The notes beneath the pieces are model-generated. The model worked only from the letters and a program-made list of their open reading frames with translations, searched no databases and had not been told where the DNA came from. Position numbers and translations under genes: made by a program. Shown one piece after another: positions 53,458-62,427 of a stretch of 64,000 bases of DNA. Every line of letters starts with the position of its first letter. Within the stretch, counting starts at the first letter, position 1. Origin of the DNA: Mesorhizobium loti (GTDB lineage Bacteria > Pseudomonadota > Alphaproteobacteria > Rhizobiales > Rhizobiaceae); contig CP050293.1 of NCBI GenBank assembly GCA_014189435.1, positions 4,717,001-4,781,000 of the forward strand. Direction: 5' to 3'.

Positions 53458-55215
53458 TTACTGCTTGAGGGCTATGTTGGTGATGTCGGCATTGACGGCC
53501 AGTGACGACCACACCCAGTTGGCGAGACGATCGGAGGTGACGACGACCTTGCGCTTCTCGAACAACGGGATCCAAGGCAGGTCGGCGGAGACGAGCTTGT
53601 CGGCCTTCGTCCAGATCGGCCCCGGATCGTCGGACGGATAGGCCTGCGCCGCGAGCTTGTTGAGCTCCGGATTGCTGTAGCAGATGGCGTGGACGTTGCC
53701 GGTGCCGCAAGGCGCCGCGTCCGAGTTCAGCCAGCCGCCGAGCAGCATGCGCGTGCTTGGTCCCTGCCAGTCCGGGGAGAATGTTCCGCCCAGGGACACG
53801 TCCCAGCGGCTCTTCGAATCCTGGATGAATGCGTACCACTGCGTCGGCGGGATCGGGATCAGGTTGAGCGTGATGCCAGCCGCTTCCAGATCCTCCTTCG
53901 CCGTCACGGCAATCGCTTCGAACTGGGCGTTGCCCCTGTAGATCGCGTCGAACGCGATGCCGTTCGGATAGCCTGCCTCGGCAAGCAGTTCCTTGGCCTT
54001 GGCCGGATCACCCCTGTAACTCTCGGTTGGATACGGGTCGAATTTCTCGAAACCAAGGATGGTCGAGGTGATGATCTGGGTGAGCGGCACCGCACCGATC
54101 GAACCGGCCTGCGTCTGCGCCAGATGCTCGCGGTTCACCGCATAGGTCAGCGCCTGTCGGACCTTCAGCTTGCGCAGCGCCTCGGCCCCGTCGCTCTTGA
54201 CCTCCGGCCGCTGGTTGAAGGTGATGAAGTTCGCCGATCCGCTGTTCGTGACATGGATATCGGGGCTCTTCTGCGACAGGAAGCGCTGGATCGTCGGGAT
54301 GGGCGGGATGTCGAGATAGAGCGACAGATCAGCCTCGCCGGCGATGATCTTCTGGACGACGCTGTCCTCGCTGTTGGCAGTGAAATCGATATCGATCTCA
54401 TCGGCGTAGGCCTTGCGCGCCTGGTCGGACTCCGGCTTGAAATTCTTTGCCTTCTTCAGGACCAGCTTCTGGCCCTGCTCGTAGCTGTCGACATAGTAAG
54501 GGCCGCTGGACGGCAGGTTCTTTCGCGACTCCAGCGAATCCGGGAAATATTTGGACGCGATCTCGGGCGCCACCGGCGACACGAAGTTCATCGAAAGGAT
54601 ATTGAGGAAGTCGTAGTTCTTGGTGTCCGACTTGATGACCAGCGTGTGCTCGTCGGGCGCCGAGACGCCGGCAATCTCATGCGCGTCGGTGAAAGCCTTC
54701 GTCGCCGCGAGATCGCCTGTCGGCACTTTCGCGAAGTCCTTGCAATAATCGACGAAGCCGGAGATCACGAGGTTGAAATAGTTGATGGCGGCGACCTGCT
54801 TGTTGGGATCGCAGAAGCGCTTGACGCCATAGACGAAATCGCTGGCGACGATCTTGCGCTCGAGGCTGCCGGAAAAGAAGACGTCGTCCTTCAAATGGAA
54901 GGTGTAGACCTTGCCGTCGTCGCTGATGTCCCAGGACTTGGCGAGGTCCGGTACGAGTGTGGTGTCCTCCTTGAGACCGGCGGGCGAGCCGGGATAGGTC
55001 ACCAACTGACGCGTCGTCGCGCGCAGGATTTCCCAGGAATCGATGCTGTAGCCGGTGAGCGGATCGAACGCATCGAGATCGGACTGGATCGAAGCAATCC
55101 GCAAGACTCCTCCAGGCCTCAGATCTTCCGCATGCGCGGAAGTGCCGAGAACAGAAAGCGCCATCAGGCCGCCTGCAATGCCTTTAAATAGATTAATTGC
55201 AACTTTTGTTGCCAT
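53458..55215 (-). CDS. Dpp/Opp-type extracytoplasmic binding protein, system 2
   Basis: A 585-residue family 5 binding protein. The signal peptide ends near TSAHA-ED (about residue 29); the mature part begins LRPGGVLRIASIQSDLDAFDPLTGYSIDSWEILRATTRQLVTYPGSP. It has SWDISDDGKVYTFHLKDDVFFSGS and four or more cysteines (KRFCDPNK, DYCKDF, APCGTGNVHAICYS) that may pair in the periplasm. GGAGAGAA precedes ATG 55215. The 125-bp AT-rich region upstream should contain the operon promoter. Confidence 0.92.
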   Translation of the reverse strand: MATKVAINLFKGIAGGLMALSVLGTSAHAEDLRPGGVLRIASIQSDLDAFDPLTGYSIDSWEILRATTRQLVTYPGSPAGLKEDTTLVPDLAKSWDISDDGKVYTFHLKDDVFFSGSLERKIVASDFVYGVKRFCDPNKQVAAINYFNLVISGFVDYCKDFAKVPTGDLAATKAFTDAHEIAGVSAPDEHTLVIKSDTKNYDFLNILSMNFVSPVAPEIASKYFPDSLESRKNLPSSGPYYVDSYEQGQKLVLKKAKNFKPESDQARKAYADEIDIDFTANSEDSVVQKIIAGEADLSLYLDIPPIPTIQRFLSQKSPDIHVTNSGSANFITFNQRPEVKSDGAEALRKLKVRQALTYAVNREHLAQTQAGSIGAVPLTQIITSTILGFEKFDPYPTESYRGDPAKAKELLAEAGYPNGIAFDAIYRGNAQFEAIAVTAKEDLEAAGITLNLIPIPPTQWYAFIQDSKSRWDVSLGGTFSPDWQGPSTRMLLGGWLNSDAAPCGTGNVHAICYSNPELNKLAAQAYPSDDPGPIWTKADKLVSADLPWIPLFEKRKVVVTSDRLANWVWSSLAVNADITNIALKQ

Positions 55216-55277
55216 TACTTCTCTCCAGTTTACGAAGAAATTCTTCGCACTACCATTGCAATAAGCGTTTATAATTT

Positions 55278-55295
55278 ATAGATAAAATTACCTAT
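55278..55295 (-). promoter_or_regulatory. AT-rich dyad ahead of importer system 2
   Basis: ATAGATAAAATTACCTAT is an interrupted palindrome (ATAG/CTAT outer, TAA/TTA inner) located 63 bp upstream of the binding-protein start, inside the AT-richest stretch of the island (about 55216-55340). It could be an operator or part of the promoter. Confidence 0.3.
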
Positions 55296-55340
55296 TTTTC
55301 GAATACGCCTTCAAATTACTTTTTATATTATCGCCGTCTG

Positions 55341-56555
55341 TCAAAACATCGTTCCGGAATGCGGCGAGGCTGGCGCCGTGAACAGCGTGTCGAGCGTTTC
55401 GACCGCGGCCCTGTCGAAGGCACCAAGGCGCCCCGTCTGCGCGAGCTGCCACCACTTCACGCCGCCGAGATAGGCGGCGGAAACGGCGGCCACGTCCGTC
55501 ACCACGTCGGCGGACAGATTGGTGCGTTCGGCCCCCTCTGGTGAGAGGCGCAACCGGGTCGCGTTGTCGGGCAGGATGGCATCGGAGACTTCCAGCACGA
55601 CGCTGCCCTGTCCGGCATAGGTTCGCGCCGTCAGGGCCTTTTCCGCGTCCAGGAGCCGCAGCCATGTTTCGTCGCGCACCGCCGACACGCGAACGCTTCG
55701 AAAATCCTCGAACAACCATGGCAGCAGATCGTCCGCGGGACGGCTCCAGAAGACGATGCGATGCGGCAGGTCGACCGCCAGCAGATGCGCGACCAGCGCG
55801 ACATAGGCAGCCGGCGTATAAGCCACGATATCGTCGACCACGATTGTGCGCTCCGCGCTGGTGAACCAGCTGTCGAGGCCGACAGGGTGATAGCGTACGA
55901 AACCGGTTTCGGAGCCTTTCTCGCCGTGAATGGCAACATAGGAAGGCGCACCGCTGTTGGCCTGCCGTAACGCCTGGAAATCCCACCAATAGGCCGAGCG
56001 CGCGATGACGCCCGCGCGCGGAGCGGGCTGGCCGGCGTAGATGCGCGCCTGTTCCGCCCAGGCATCGTCACTGTCGATCAGGCGAATGGTGTCCGTCGCA
56101 ACTTTTCGCCTGAGGCGCGCGCGTTGTTTGTCGACCTCGAAGCTGACGGAGGTGTTGGCGATCGCATAGCCGAAATTGCCGTAGATGCGTGCGTCGGATG
56201 CCCGCAAGGTCGCCGCTGCCTCGCCCTGCTCGCGCGCCGCGCGAAGCTGCGCCTTGAACAGGGCCGTCGCGACACCGCTGCGCGTATGGGTGGGCAGCAC
56301 ACCGACATGGGTGACGGCGGCCTGCGGCAGCCAGGCGCCGCCGGGAACCGCGATCCGTCCCGAATAGGAGTCGGTGGTGCCGACGAGCGTCTCACCATCA
56401 AACGCGCCCCAGGTGCGATCCGGTTCGAACAGTCTGTCGATCAGCGCGTCGTCGATCGGGCCGAGCGGCGGCAGGCCGACCATGGCCGTGCGGAAGGTGC
56501 GCGCCGCCTGCGCGAGCTCGGCCTTCCCGGTCAGCAGGCGCACATCCGATATCAT
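55341..56555 (-). CDS. Eis-like GNAT N-acetyltransferase
   Basis: A 404-residue protein with the Eis architecture: N-terminal GNAT domain (about 1-140, acetyl-CoA loop VTHVGVLPTHTRSGVATALFKAQL), a second GNAT-like part (about 150-290) and a C-terminal SCP2-like domain. The last segment, TLFTAPASPHSGTMF, ends with a free carboxylate that in Eis enzymes reaches the active site. Substrate unknown; amines are usual. ATG 56555 overlaps the stop of the SfnB/DszC-like gene (ATGA), so it belongs to the monooxygenase operon. Confidence 0.85.
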   Translation of the reverse strand: MISDVRLLTGKAELAQAARTFRTAMVGLPPLGPIDDALIDRLFEPDRTWGAFDGETLVGTTDSYSGRIAVPGGAWLPQAAVTHVGVLPTHTRSGVATALFKAQLRAAREQGEAAATLRASDARIYGNFGYAIANTSVSFEVDKQRARLRRKVATDTIRLIDSDDAWAEQARIYAGQPAPRAGVIARSAYWWDFQALRQANSGAPSYVAIHGEKGSETGFVRYHPVGLDSWFTSAERTIVVDDIVAYTPAAYVALVAHLLAVDLPHRIVFWSRPADDLLPWLFEDFRSVRVSAVRDETWLRLLDAEKALTARTYAGQGSVVLEVSDAILPDNATRLRLSPEGAERTNLSADVVTDVAAVSAAYLGGVKWWQLAQTGRLGAFDRAAVETLDTLFTAPASPHSGTMF

Positions 56556-57829
56556 GACGCTTTCCGCGTCAGCACGGCTTCCGGCCCCTGCTCTTCCGGC
56601 TTGTGTGCTTCTGGCTGGGGCGGCTGCGCATAGCTGCGCGGCCTGGGCAGCGTTTCGGCCAGCAGATACGTGCCGACCTCGCGTGCCCGGTAGGAGACCG
56701 GATCGTGGACGGTGTGGGTACGCGCGTTGCGCCAATAGATGTCGAGGCCATATTTGTTGGCCGTCGAGCGCGCGCCGGTGGCTTCGAAGATGCGTGCCGT
56801 CACGTCGAGCACGACGTCGTTGGCGACGATCTTGCCCTGGTCGATGATCGTCGCAAGTTCGCCCCATTGCTGCCCAGTGACTGACGGACCGGCATGCAGC
56901 GCCGCCTCGTAGAGTGCCGCGGCCTTGTCGGCGATTGCAATGCCCGCCGCCATGCCGGCGGAGAGCCGGCCGAACAGCACCAGATGGTAGGGATCGTCGA
57001 TCGCTCGCTCCAGCCCGGACTCCGGCCAGGGCCGGCCGAAGCGGCGGACATGGTCGGCGGCGGCGGCAAGCGCTCCTTCGGCGATGCCGAGGTAGAAATT
57101 GATGAAGATGAGCTGGCTGAACAGGACGCGCAGGCCGTCGCGCAATTCGACATCGCCCTCATAGTCGTCGAGGGCGCTGAGCAGCTCGTCCTCGAAGACT
57201 TCGACACGGTCGAAAGTGACGCTGCCGCTCGCCGTCAGCCTCTGGCCGAGATTGTCCCAGTCGCCGCCGAAGCTGATGCCCTTGCGTGTCGGCGGAATCT
57301 GGTAGTGGGCGCGTTTGCCGTTGTCCCACAGGCTGACGGTGATGATTTGCGCCACCGACGCGCCGGTGGCGAAGGTGCGCTTGCCGTTCAGGAAGCGGCG
57401 GCTGCCGACATGCTCGATCTCGTTCCATTGGTCGCGCGGGTTGCTGACACCGCCCTGGAACCAGCCTTGCGCGCCGACGCCGCGCGCCGTCTTTTCCCAC
57501 TGCTGGCGCGTGCCGAGAATGTAGGTCCAGACGCCGTTGGAATAGTGGTAGGCGATCAGCTGCCCGATCGAGCCGTCGGCGGCGGCGATGATGCGGCTGA
57601 TCTGGAGCGCCTGGACCAGGTTTGCACCGGCGCCGCCGAATTCGCGCGGCGCAGCCAAGCCAAGCAAGCCGCTGCCGCGCAGCAGCGCCAGTTCTTCCAC
57701 CGGATCCTTGTTGGCCCGGTCGCGTTCGAGCGCCGTTGCCGCAAGTTGGCGCGCCACGTCGCGGGCCTTCTCGACCCAGCTCTCGAATTCGGCGTCACTG
57801 AGGCCCGGATAGATATGAATGTCCGACAT
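56552..57829 (-). CDS. SfnB/DszC-like acyl-CoA-dehydrogenase-fold oxidoreductase (copy 2)
   Basis: A 425-residue flavoprotein with the acyl-CoA dehydrogenase fold. The segment FGGDWDNLGQRLTASGSVTFDRVEV (about 190-214) is characteristic of the sulfur-acquisition branch (SfnB, DszC/TdsC) rather than true beta-oxidation enzymes, and the usual catalytic glutamate context is not obvious. The ending ATGARSTANKYGLDIYWRNARTHTVHDPV is also typical. It likely uses reduced flavin and oxygen on an organosulfur compound. ATG 57829 is preferred; another lies 7 codons upstream. Confidence 0.88.
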   Translation of the reverse strand: MSDIHIYPGLSDAEFESWVEKARDVARQLAATALERDRANKDPVEELALLRGSGLLGLAAPREFGGAGANLVQALQISRIIAAADGSIGQLIAYHYSNGVWTYILGTRQQWEKTARGVGAQGWFQGGVSNPRDQWNEIEHVGSRRFLNGKRTFATGASVAQIITVSLWDNGKRAHYQIPPTRKGISFGGDWDNLGQRLTASGSVTFDRVEVFEDELLSALDDYEGDVELRDGLRVLFSQLIFINFYLGIAEGALAAAADHVRRFGRPWPESGLERAIDDPYHLVLFGRLSAGMAAGIAIADKAAALYEAALHAGPSVTGQQWGELATIIDQGKIVANDVVLDVTARIFEATGARSTANKYGLDIYWRNARTHTVHDPVSYRAREVGTYLLAETLPRPRSYAQPPQPEAHKPEEQGPEAVLTRKAS

Positions 57830-57899
57830 TGTCTTTTCGTCATGCTCCATTGTCGCGGCCACCACAGGCCGCACATGTTTCAGGCCGCGAGCAGCCCCC

Positions 57900-59324
57900 T
57901 CACTCGGCCGCCTCGACGAGGGCGCCCCAGTTCGAACGGTCGCGCGCGGCTGCTCCTGGATGGTCGTCGCGCAGCAGGCGCTGGCCCTCGCCCTGGAAGC
58001 GCTCGCGGATCGTGGTGCCCGGCGCGCCCCGTTCGCGGATGCGGCCCCGCCGCCGCAGTTCCGGCACCACGAACTCGATGAAATCCTCGAACGTGCCCGG
58101 ACTGACGACATAGGCGAGGTTGAAGCCGTCGACGCCGGATTCATCGGCGATGCGTTCAAGCTCGTCGGCGATCCTTTGCGGCGAGCCGACCAGCTTGGGA
58201 TGGATGCCGCCGAGCCCGATATAGTCTGCGATCCCGGCCACGGTCCAACGCCGGTCGGCATCGATCCGTGTCAAATTGGCAAGCGCGGAGCGGCCGGCAT
58301 TTGTCTCGATATATTCGAGCGGATGGTCGAGCGGATATTGCGACCAGTCGACGCCGGTCCATGCCGAAAACAGTGCCAGTGCTGCTTCGACACTGGTGTA
58401 GGACAGATAATCCTTGTGCTTGGCCTCGGCTTCCTCGTCCGTGGCGCCGGTGATGACGGTAACCGCGGTGATGAACTTTATCGCGTCCGGCGCCCGTCCA
58501 AGTTCGACGGCGCGGGCGCGGATGGCCTCGACCGAGCGGCGGATGGATGCCGTGCTGGTGCCGCCGAGGAACACCACCTCGCCGTTGCGTGCCGCGAACT
58601 CCCGTCCACGCGGCGAAGTTCCCGCCTGGAACAGAAGCGGCGTGCGCTGCGGACTGGGCTGCGCCAGATGTGCGCCGGGCACGGAGAAATATTTGCCGTG
58701 ATGGCCAATCGGATGGACCTTGGCGGGGTCGGTGTAGAGCCCCTTCTCGCGATCATGCACGACCGCCCCGTCCTCCCAGGATCCTTCCCAGAGCTTGTAG
58801 GCGACATCCAGGAACTCCTGCGCGAGATCGTAGCGCTCGTCATGGTCGATCTGGCGTTCCAGGCCGAGGTTCTTCGCGGCCGATTCGAGAACCGAGGTGA
58901 CGACATTCCAGGCGATGCGGCCCTTGGTCAGATGATCGAGGGTGGTGAACTTGCGGGCCAGGAGATAGGGCTGCTCGTAGGTCGTCGACACGGTGATGCC
59001 GAAGCCGAGATGCTTGGTGGCCGCGGCCATTGCCGACACCAGCAGCAGCGGGTCGTTGACCGGCGACTGCGCGGCGGTGCGCAGCGATGCATCGGGCGTG
59101 CCCCGGAAGACATCGAGGTGGCCGAGCGCGTCGGCGAGGAACAGGGCGTCGAAGCCGCCATCGTCGAGCAGCTTGGCCAGCGAGGTCCAGTATTCGAGGC
59201 TTGTGTAGGTGTGGGCGCGGTCGCTCGGATGACGCCAGAGGCCCGCCGACACATGGCCGACCACGGTCATGCCGAAGCCGTTGAGGATGAGAGGCTTGAC
59301 CGCCGCGCTGGTGGAGTTTGTCAT
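57900..59324 (-). CDS. FMN-dependent LLM monooxygenase (NtaA/DszA type, copy 2)
   Basis: A 474-residue LLM monooxygenase: KPLILNGFGMTVVGHVSAGLWRHPSDRAH start, LAKLLDDGGFDALFLADALG, LTKGRIAWNVVTSVLESAAKNLGL, HDERYDLAQEFLDVAYKLWEGSWEDGAV, LLFQAGTSPRGREFAA. It is paralogous to the gene at 60568-61977. Probably needs FMNH2 from a partner reductase not found here. ATG 59324, or GTG 59336 that overlaps the preceding stop. Confidence 0.92.
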   Translation of the reverse strand: MTNSTSAAVKPLILNGFGMTVVGHVSAGLWRHPSDRAHTYTSLEYWTSLAKLLDDGGFDALFLADALGHLDVFRGTPDASLRTAAQSPVNDPLLLVSAMAAATKHLGFGITVSTTYEQPYLLARKFTTLDHLTKGRIAWNVVTSVLESAAKNLGLERQIDHDERYDLAQEFLDVAYKLWEGSWEDGAVVHDREKGLYTDPAKVHPIGHHGKYFSVPGAHLAQPSPQRTPLLFQAGTSPRGREFAARNGEVVFLGGTSTASIRRSVEAIRARAVELGRAPDAIKFITAVTVITGATDEEAEAKHKDYLSYTSVEAALALFSAWTGVDWSQYPLDHPLEYIETNAGRSALANLTRIDADRRWTVAGIADYIGLGGIHPKLVGSPQRIADELERIADESGVDGFNLAYVVSPGTFEDFIEFVVPELRRRGRIRERGAPGTTIRERFQGEGQRLLRDDHPGAAARDRSNWGALVEAAE

Positions 59325-59332
59325 GGTTCGGC

Positions 59333-60571
59333 TCACGAATAGTAGGTTGGCGGCGGCGCACGGCCGTTGAGCGCGAAGTCGCCGACTTCCAGCACCTTGT
59401 AGTGGACGGGGTCATGCAGGCTGTGCGTGCGGACGTTGCGCCAGTAGCGGTCGAAGCCGAACGAGCGGGCGGTGGAACGGGCGCCGGTCAGCTCGAATAT
59501 GCGCGACGTCACTTCCAGGGCGACCTCGGTCGAATGCACCTTCGACTGGTAAGCGATGGCAGCAGTGCGGCCGCGTTCTTCCGCGGTGAGATCCTTGCCG
59601 CGCTCGAAGGCGCGCTGCACCGCCTCGCCGGCTGCGTCGGCGAGAGCCTGCGCGGACGCCAGCGCGATCGAAAGCCGGCCGAAGCGCTCGATGACCAGCG
59701 TGTCCTCGGAGGCTTTCTTCGCCGGCGAGGACAGCCATGGCCTGCCGCGTTGGGTGATGTAATCCCTGGCGTCTTCCAGAGCGGCAAAGGCGGTGCCGAG
59801 ATAAAGTTCGCCGAAGGCCGCATGGACGATCGGCACGTGCAGCGTGGCATGTGGCGGATGAACCGTATCATCAGGCCAATGCCCGACGAGGTCGTCAGCG
59901 GATGCGGCGACATTTTCGAGCGCCGCACTGCCGCTGACCGTCAGCCTCTGGCCGATATTGTCCCAGTCATTGCCGAAGCTGAGGCCTGGCGTCGGATTTG
60001 CAACGATGAACTGGCCGATATGACGGCTGGCATCGATGCCGGAAATCCGCGTGCCCCTGGCAAAGCGCACCCAGACCTGCAGCGTATCGGCCACCTGCGC
60101 ACCACTGGTGAAAGGCTTGGCGCCATTGAGCACGAAGCCGCCATCCACCTGCCTTGCCTCGACAAGCGGCTCATAGGCGGCCTGCGCGACGCCAGCGTGG
60201 AACCAGCCCTTGGAGAGGAACCCGTCCAGCCGTTTTTCGATCAGGGTCTTGTTGTCGCCCTCCAGTCCGATGGCCGTGCCGAACAGATGATAGATGGCAA
60301 TCTGGGCTATCGATGTGTCGCCCTTGGCCAGGATGCGGACGATCCTCAGCACCTCGGCCGGCGTCGCGCCGCCGCCACCAAATCGCTTCGGAATATAGAT
60401 CGTCAGCAGACCGGCCAGACGCAGAAGGTCGATCTCGGCATGGGGTGCGGCGCCGGCCAGATCGCGCACGGCAGCGGTGCGCTTGAGCTCGCGCGCGACC
60501 TCCTCGGCCTTCTCGGCCCAGCCTTGGAAATCGCTGCGCTGTTCATGCTGAACGGTGGCGTGGATGGTCAT
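59333..60571 (-). CDS. SfnB/DszC-like acyl-CoA-dehydrogenase-fold oxidoreductase (copy 1)
   Basis: A 412-residue paralogue of the protein at 56552-57829, with FGNDWDNIGQRLTVSGSAALENVAASADD and the ending LTGARSTARSFGFDRYWRNVRTHSLHDPV. The N-terminus (FQGWAEKAEEVARELKRTAAVRDLAG) is the helical acyl-CoA dehydrogenase N domain. Same likely chemistry as copy 2, with a different substrate preference possible. ATG 60571 overlaps the LLM stop (ATGA). Confidence 0.88.
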   Translation of the reverse strand: MTIHATVQHEQRSDFQGWAEKAEEVARELKRTAAVRDLAGAAPHAEIDLLRLAGLLTIYIPKRFGGGGATPAEVLRIVRILAKGDTSIAQIAIYHLFGTAIGLEGDNKTLIEKRLDGFLSKGWFHAGVAQAAYEPLVEARQVDGGFVLNGAKPFTSGAQVADTLQVWVRFARGTRISGIDASRHIGQFIVANPTPGLSFGNDWDNIGQRLTVSGSAALENVAASADDLVGHWPDDTVHPPHATLHVPIVHAAFGELYLGTAFAALEDARDYITQRGRPWLSSPAKKASEDTLVIERFGRLSIALASAQALADAAGEAVQRAFERGKDLTAEERGRTAAIAYQSKVHSTEVALEVTSRIFELTGARSTARSFGFDRYWRNVRTHSLHDPVHYKVLEVGDFALNGRAPPPTYYS

Positions 60572-61977
60572 GATGCCAACGCCTCCGGCTGATGGCCCTG
60601 CGAGAAAGCGTGTTGCGCCGCCGGATGATCGGCCGGCACGCGGCTGTCACGCCCGAAGAGCCTGGACCGCAGCGAGGGACCGACGTCTTCGCGAATTCGC
60701 CCGCGCCGCCGCAGTTCGGGAACCACGTGGGCCGAGAAATCGATGAAGCTGCCCGGCGAGACCACATGCGTCAGGTTGATGCCGTCGGTGTCGGTGGCAT
60801 CAAGCCATTGTTCAAGCTCGTCGGCGACGGTCCTGGGGCCGCCGATAAACGACTTGCCGCGCCCGAACCCGCCTTCCGGCGAAAACGCCTGGCGCAAGGT
60901 CCACTGGCGACCCGAAGACGGGTCGTCGAACATGCGCAGCAGCGAACGGTTGGAATCGGTTTCGGTGTAACGGATGGGCTGGTCGAGATCATGCCTGGAA
61001 AAGTCGATGCCCGTCGTCGCCGAATAGTGCACCAGGGCGCCTTCGACATCGTAGTGCGATCTGTAGTCGGCGAGCTTGGCGGCCGCTGCCGCATCGGTCT
61101 CATCCGTGATCACCGAGACCGCGGATATGAACTTGATGCTGCCGGGCGCCCTGCCCTCGTCGCGGGCAAGCCGCTTCACCTCGGCGACATTGCGCTTGAT
61201 GCCGTCGGCGTCGGCGCCGGCGATGAACACCACCTCCGCGTGACGGGCGGCAAAGCGCTGGCCGCGCGGCGAGCCGCCGGCCTGGAACAGCACCGGCACC
61301 CTTTGCGGGCTGGGCTCCGAGAGATGCGGGCCGGGAACGTTGAAATAGCGCCCGGCATGACCAATCGAATGAACTTTTGCCGGGTCGGTATAGAGACCGT
61401 CCGGGTTCTCGGCACTGCCGCGATCGCGCACCAGGGCGCCGTCTTCCCAAGAGCCCTGCCAGAGCTTGTAGGCGACCTCCATGAACTCGTCGGCGATCTC
61501 GTAGCGCTCGTCATGCGCGACCTGCTTGTCGAGGCCGAGATTGCGCGCCGCGCTGTCGAGCTGCGAGGTGACGACGTTCCAGGCGATCCGCCCCTGGGTC
61601 AGATGATCGAGCGTGGTAAACTTGCGCGCCAGCAGATACGGCTTTTCGTAGGTCGTCGAAACGGTGACGCCGAAACCCAACCGGCTTGTCGCGCCGGCAA
61701 GGGCTGAGACCAGCAACAGCGGATCGTTGACGGGGGACTGAACGCCTTTTGCCAGCGAGGCGTCGTATCCACCGCCATAGACGTCGAGGAGACCCAGCGC
61801 ATCGGCGATGAACAGGCAATCGAAGCCGCCATCCTCCAGTGCCTTGGCAAGCTCGATCCAGTAGTCAAGCTCGGCATGGCGATAGGCCTGGTCGGCCGGA
61901 TGCCGCCAAAGTCCGTAGGCGACATGCGAGACGGCGTTCATGGTGAAGCCGTTGAGAATGATGGGAGATTTCGCCAT
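60568..61977 (-). CDS. FMN-dependent LLM monooxygenase (NtaA/DszA type, copy 1)
   Basis: A 469-residue LLM monooxygenase: KSPIILNGFTMNAVSHVAYGLWRHPADQAY, LAKALEDGGFDCLFIADALG, LTQGRIAWNVVTSQLDSAARNLGL, LWQGSWEDGALV, VLFQAGGSPRGQRFAA. First gene of the five-gene unit LLM-SfnB-LLM-SfnB-Eis. ATG 61977 begins the family sequence. The 450-bp region upstream should carry the promoter. Confidence 0.92.
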   Translation of the reverse strand: MAKSPIILNGFTMNAVSHVAYGLWRHPADQAYRHAELDYWIELAKALEDGGFDCLFIADALGLLDVYGGGYDASLAKGVQSPVNDPLLLVSALAGATSRLGFGVTVSTTYEKPYLLARKFTTLDHLTQGRIAWNVVTSQLDSAARNLGLDKQVAHDERYEIADEFMEVAYKLWQGSWEDGALVRDRGSAENPDGLYTDPAKVHSIGHAGRYFNVPGPHLSEPSPQRVPVLFQAGGSPRGQRFAARHAEVVFIAGADADGIKRNVAEVKRLARDEGRAPGSIKFISAVSVITDETDAAAAAKLADYRSHYDVEGALVHYSATTGIDFSRHDLDQPIRYTETDSNRSLLRMFDDPSSGRQWTLRQAFSPEGGFGRGKSFIGGPRTVADELEQWLDATDTDGINLTHVVSPGSFIDFSAHVVPELRRRGRIREDVGPSLRSRLFGRDSRVPADHPAAQHAFSQGHQPEALAS

Positions 61978-62427
61978 ATGACAATCCAGACAAACGCACG
62001 CCAAACGGCGATCGATCTTCGTCTATGGATTTAGTGTAATTTACACCGCCGCGCGTGGAGATTTTTCCTAAAGATCTCGGCGTTTGTGACAATCCATTAC
62101 TGGATGGCCCACTGCTGGATGGCATCGAGACGTATCGCCAAGGCCGGCCGTCATGCTCTCATTTGACTGGGCAGGACGTAGCACCGCCAACCAATTGAAA
62201 AACCGTGTGCGCCGATAAGATAGCAATAGACCATGGGGTCCGTCGGTGCGGACGGCTTGTCAGTCTGTTCGGGTTTGGCCTAGGTAGGATCGCATTGAAA
62301 CAATCGGCAAACAGAGAGGCTGACGCGGTGCATCCAAGGAATGCGGCACGCGCCGCGCTTGTCGCAGTCTCGGCACCGGACCAGGTGCTGCCTGGTGTCG
62401 GGGTCGCCCTATTGGCGCAGCTTCAGC
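61978..62427. other. Divergent intergenic region
   Basis: These 450 bases separate the LLM operon (minus) from the hydroxyacid dehydrogenase (plus). No protein-like frame is convincing. Near the LLM gene there is the dyad GTGTAA-T-TTACAC at 62034-62046 in an AT-rich stretch, a candidate operator or promoter element. The part from about 62250 to 62427 is GC-rich with no clear structure. Confidence 0.5.
62034..62046 (-). promoter_or_regulatory. Candidate operator of the LLM-SfnB operon
   Basis: GTGTAA-T-TTACAC, a 6-bp inverted repeat around one base, lies 57 bp upstream of the LLM start codon. It is the best dyad in the region. Confidence 0.35.
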
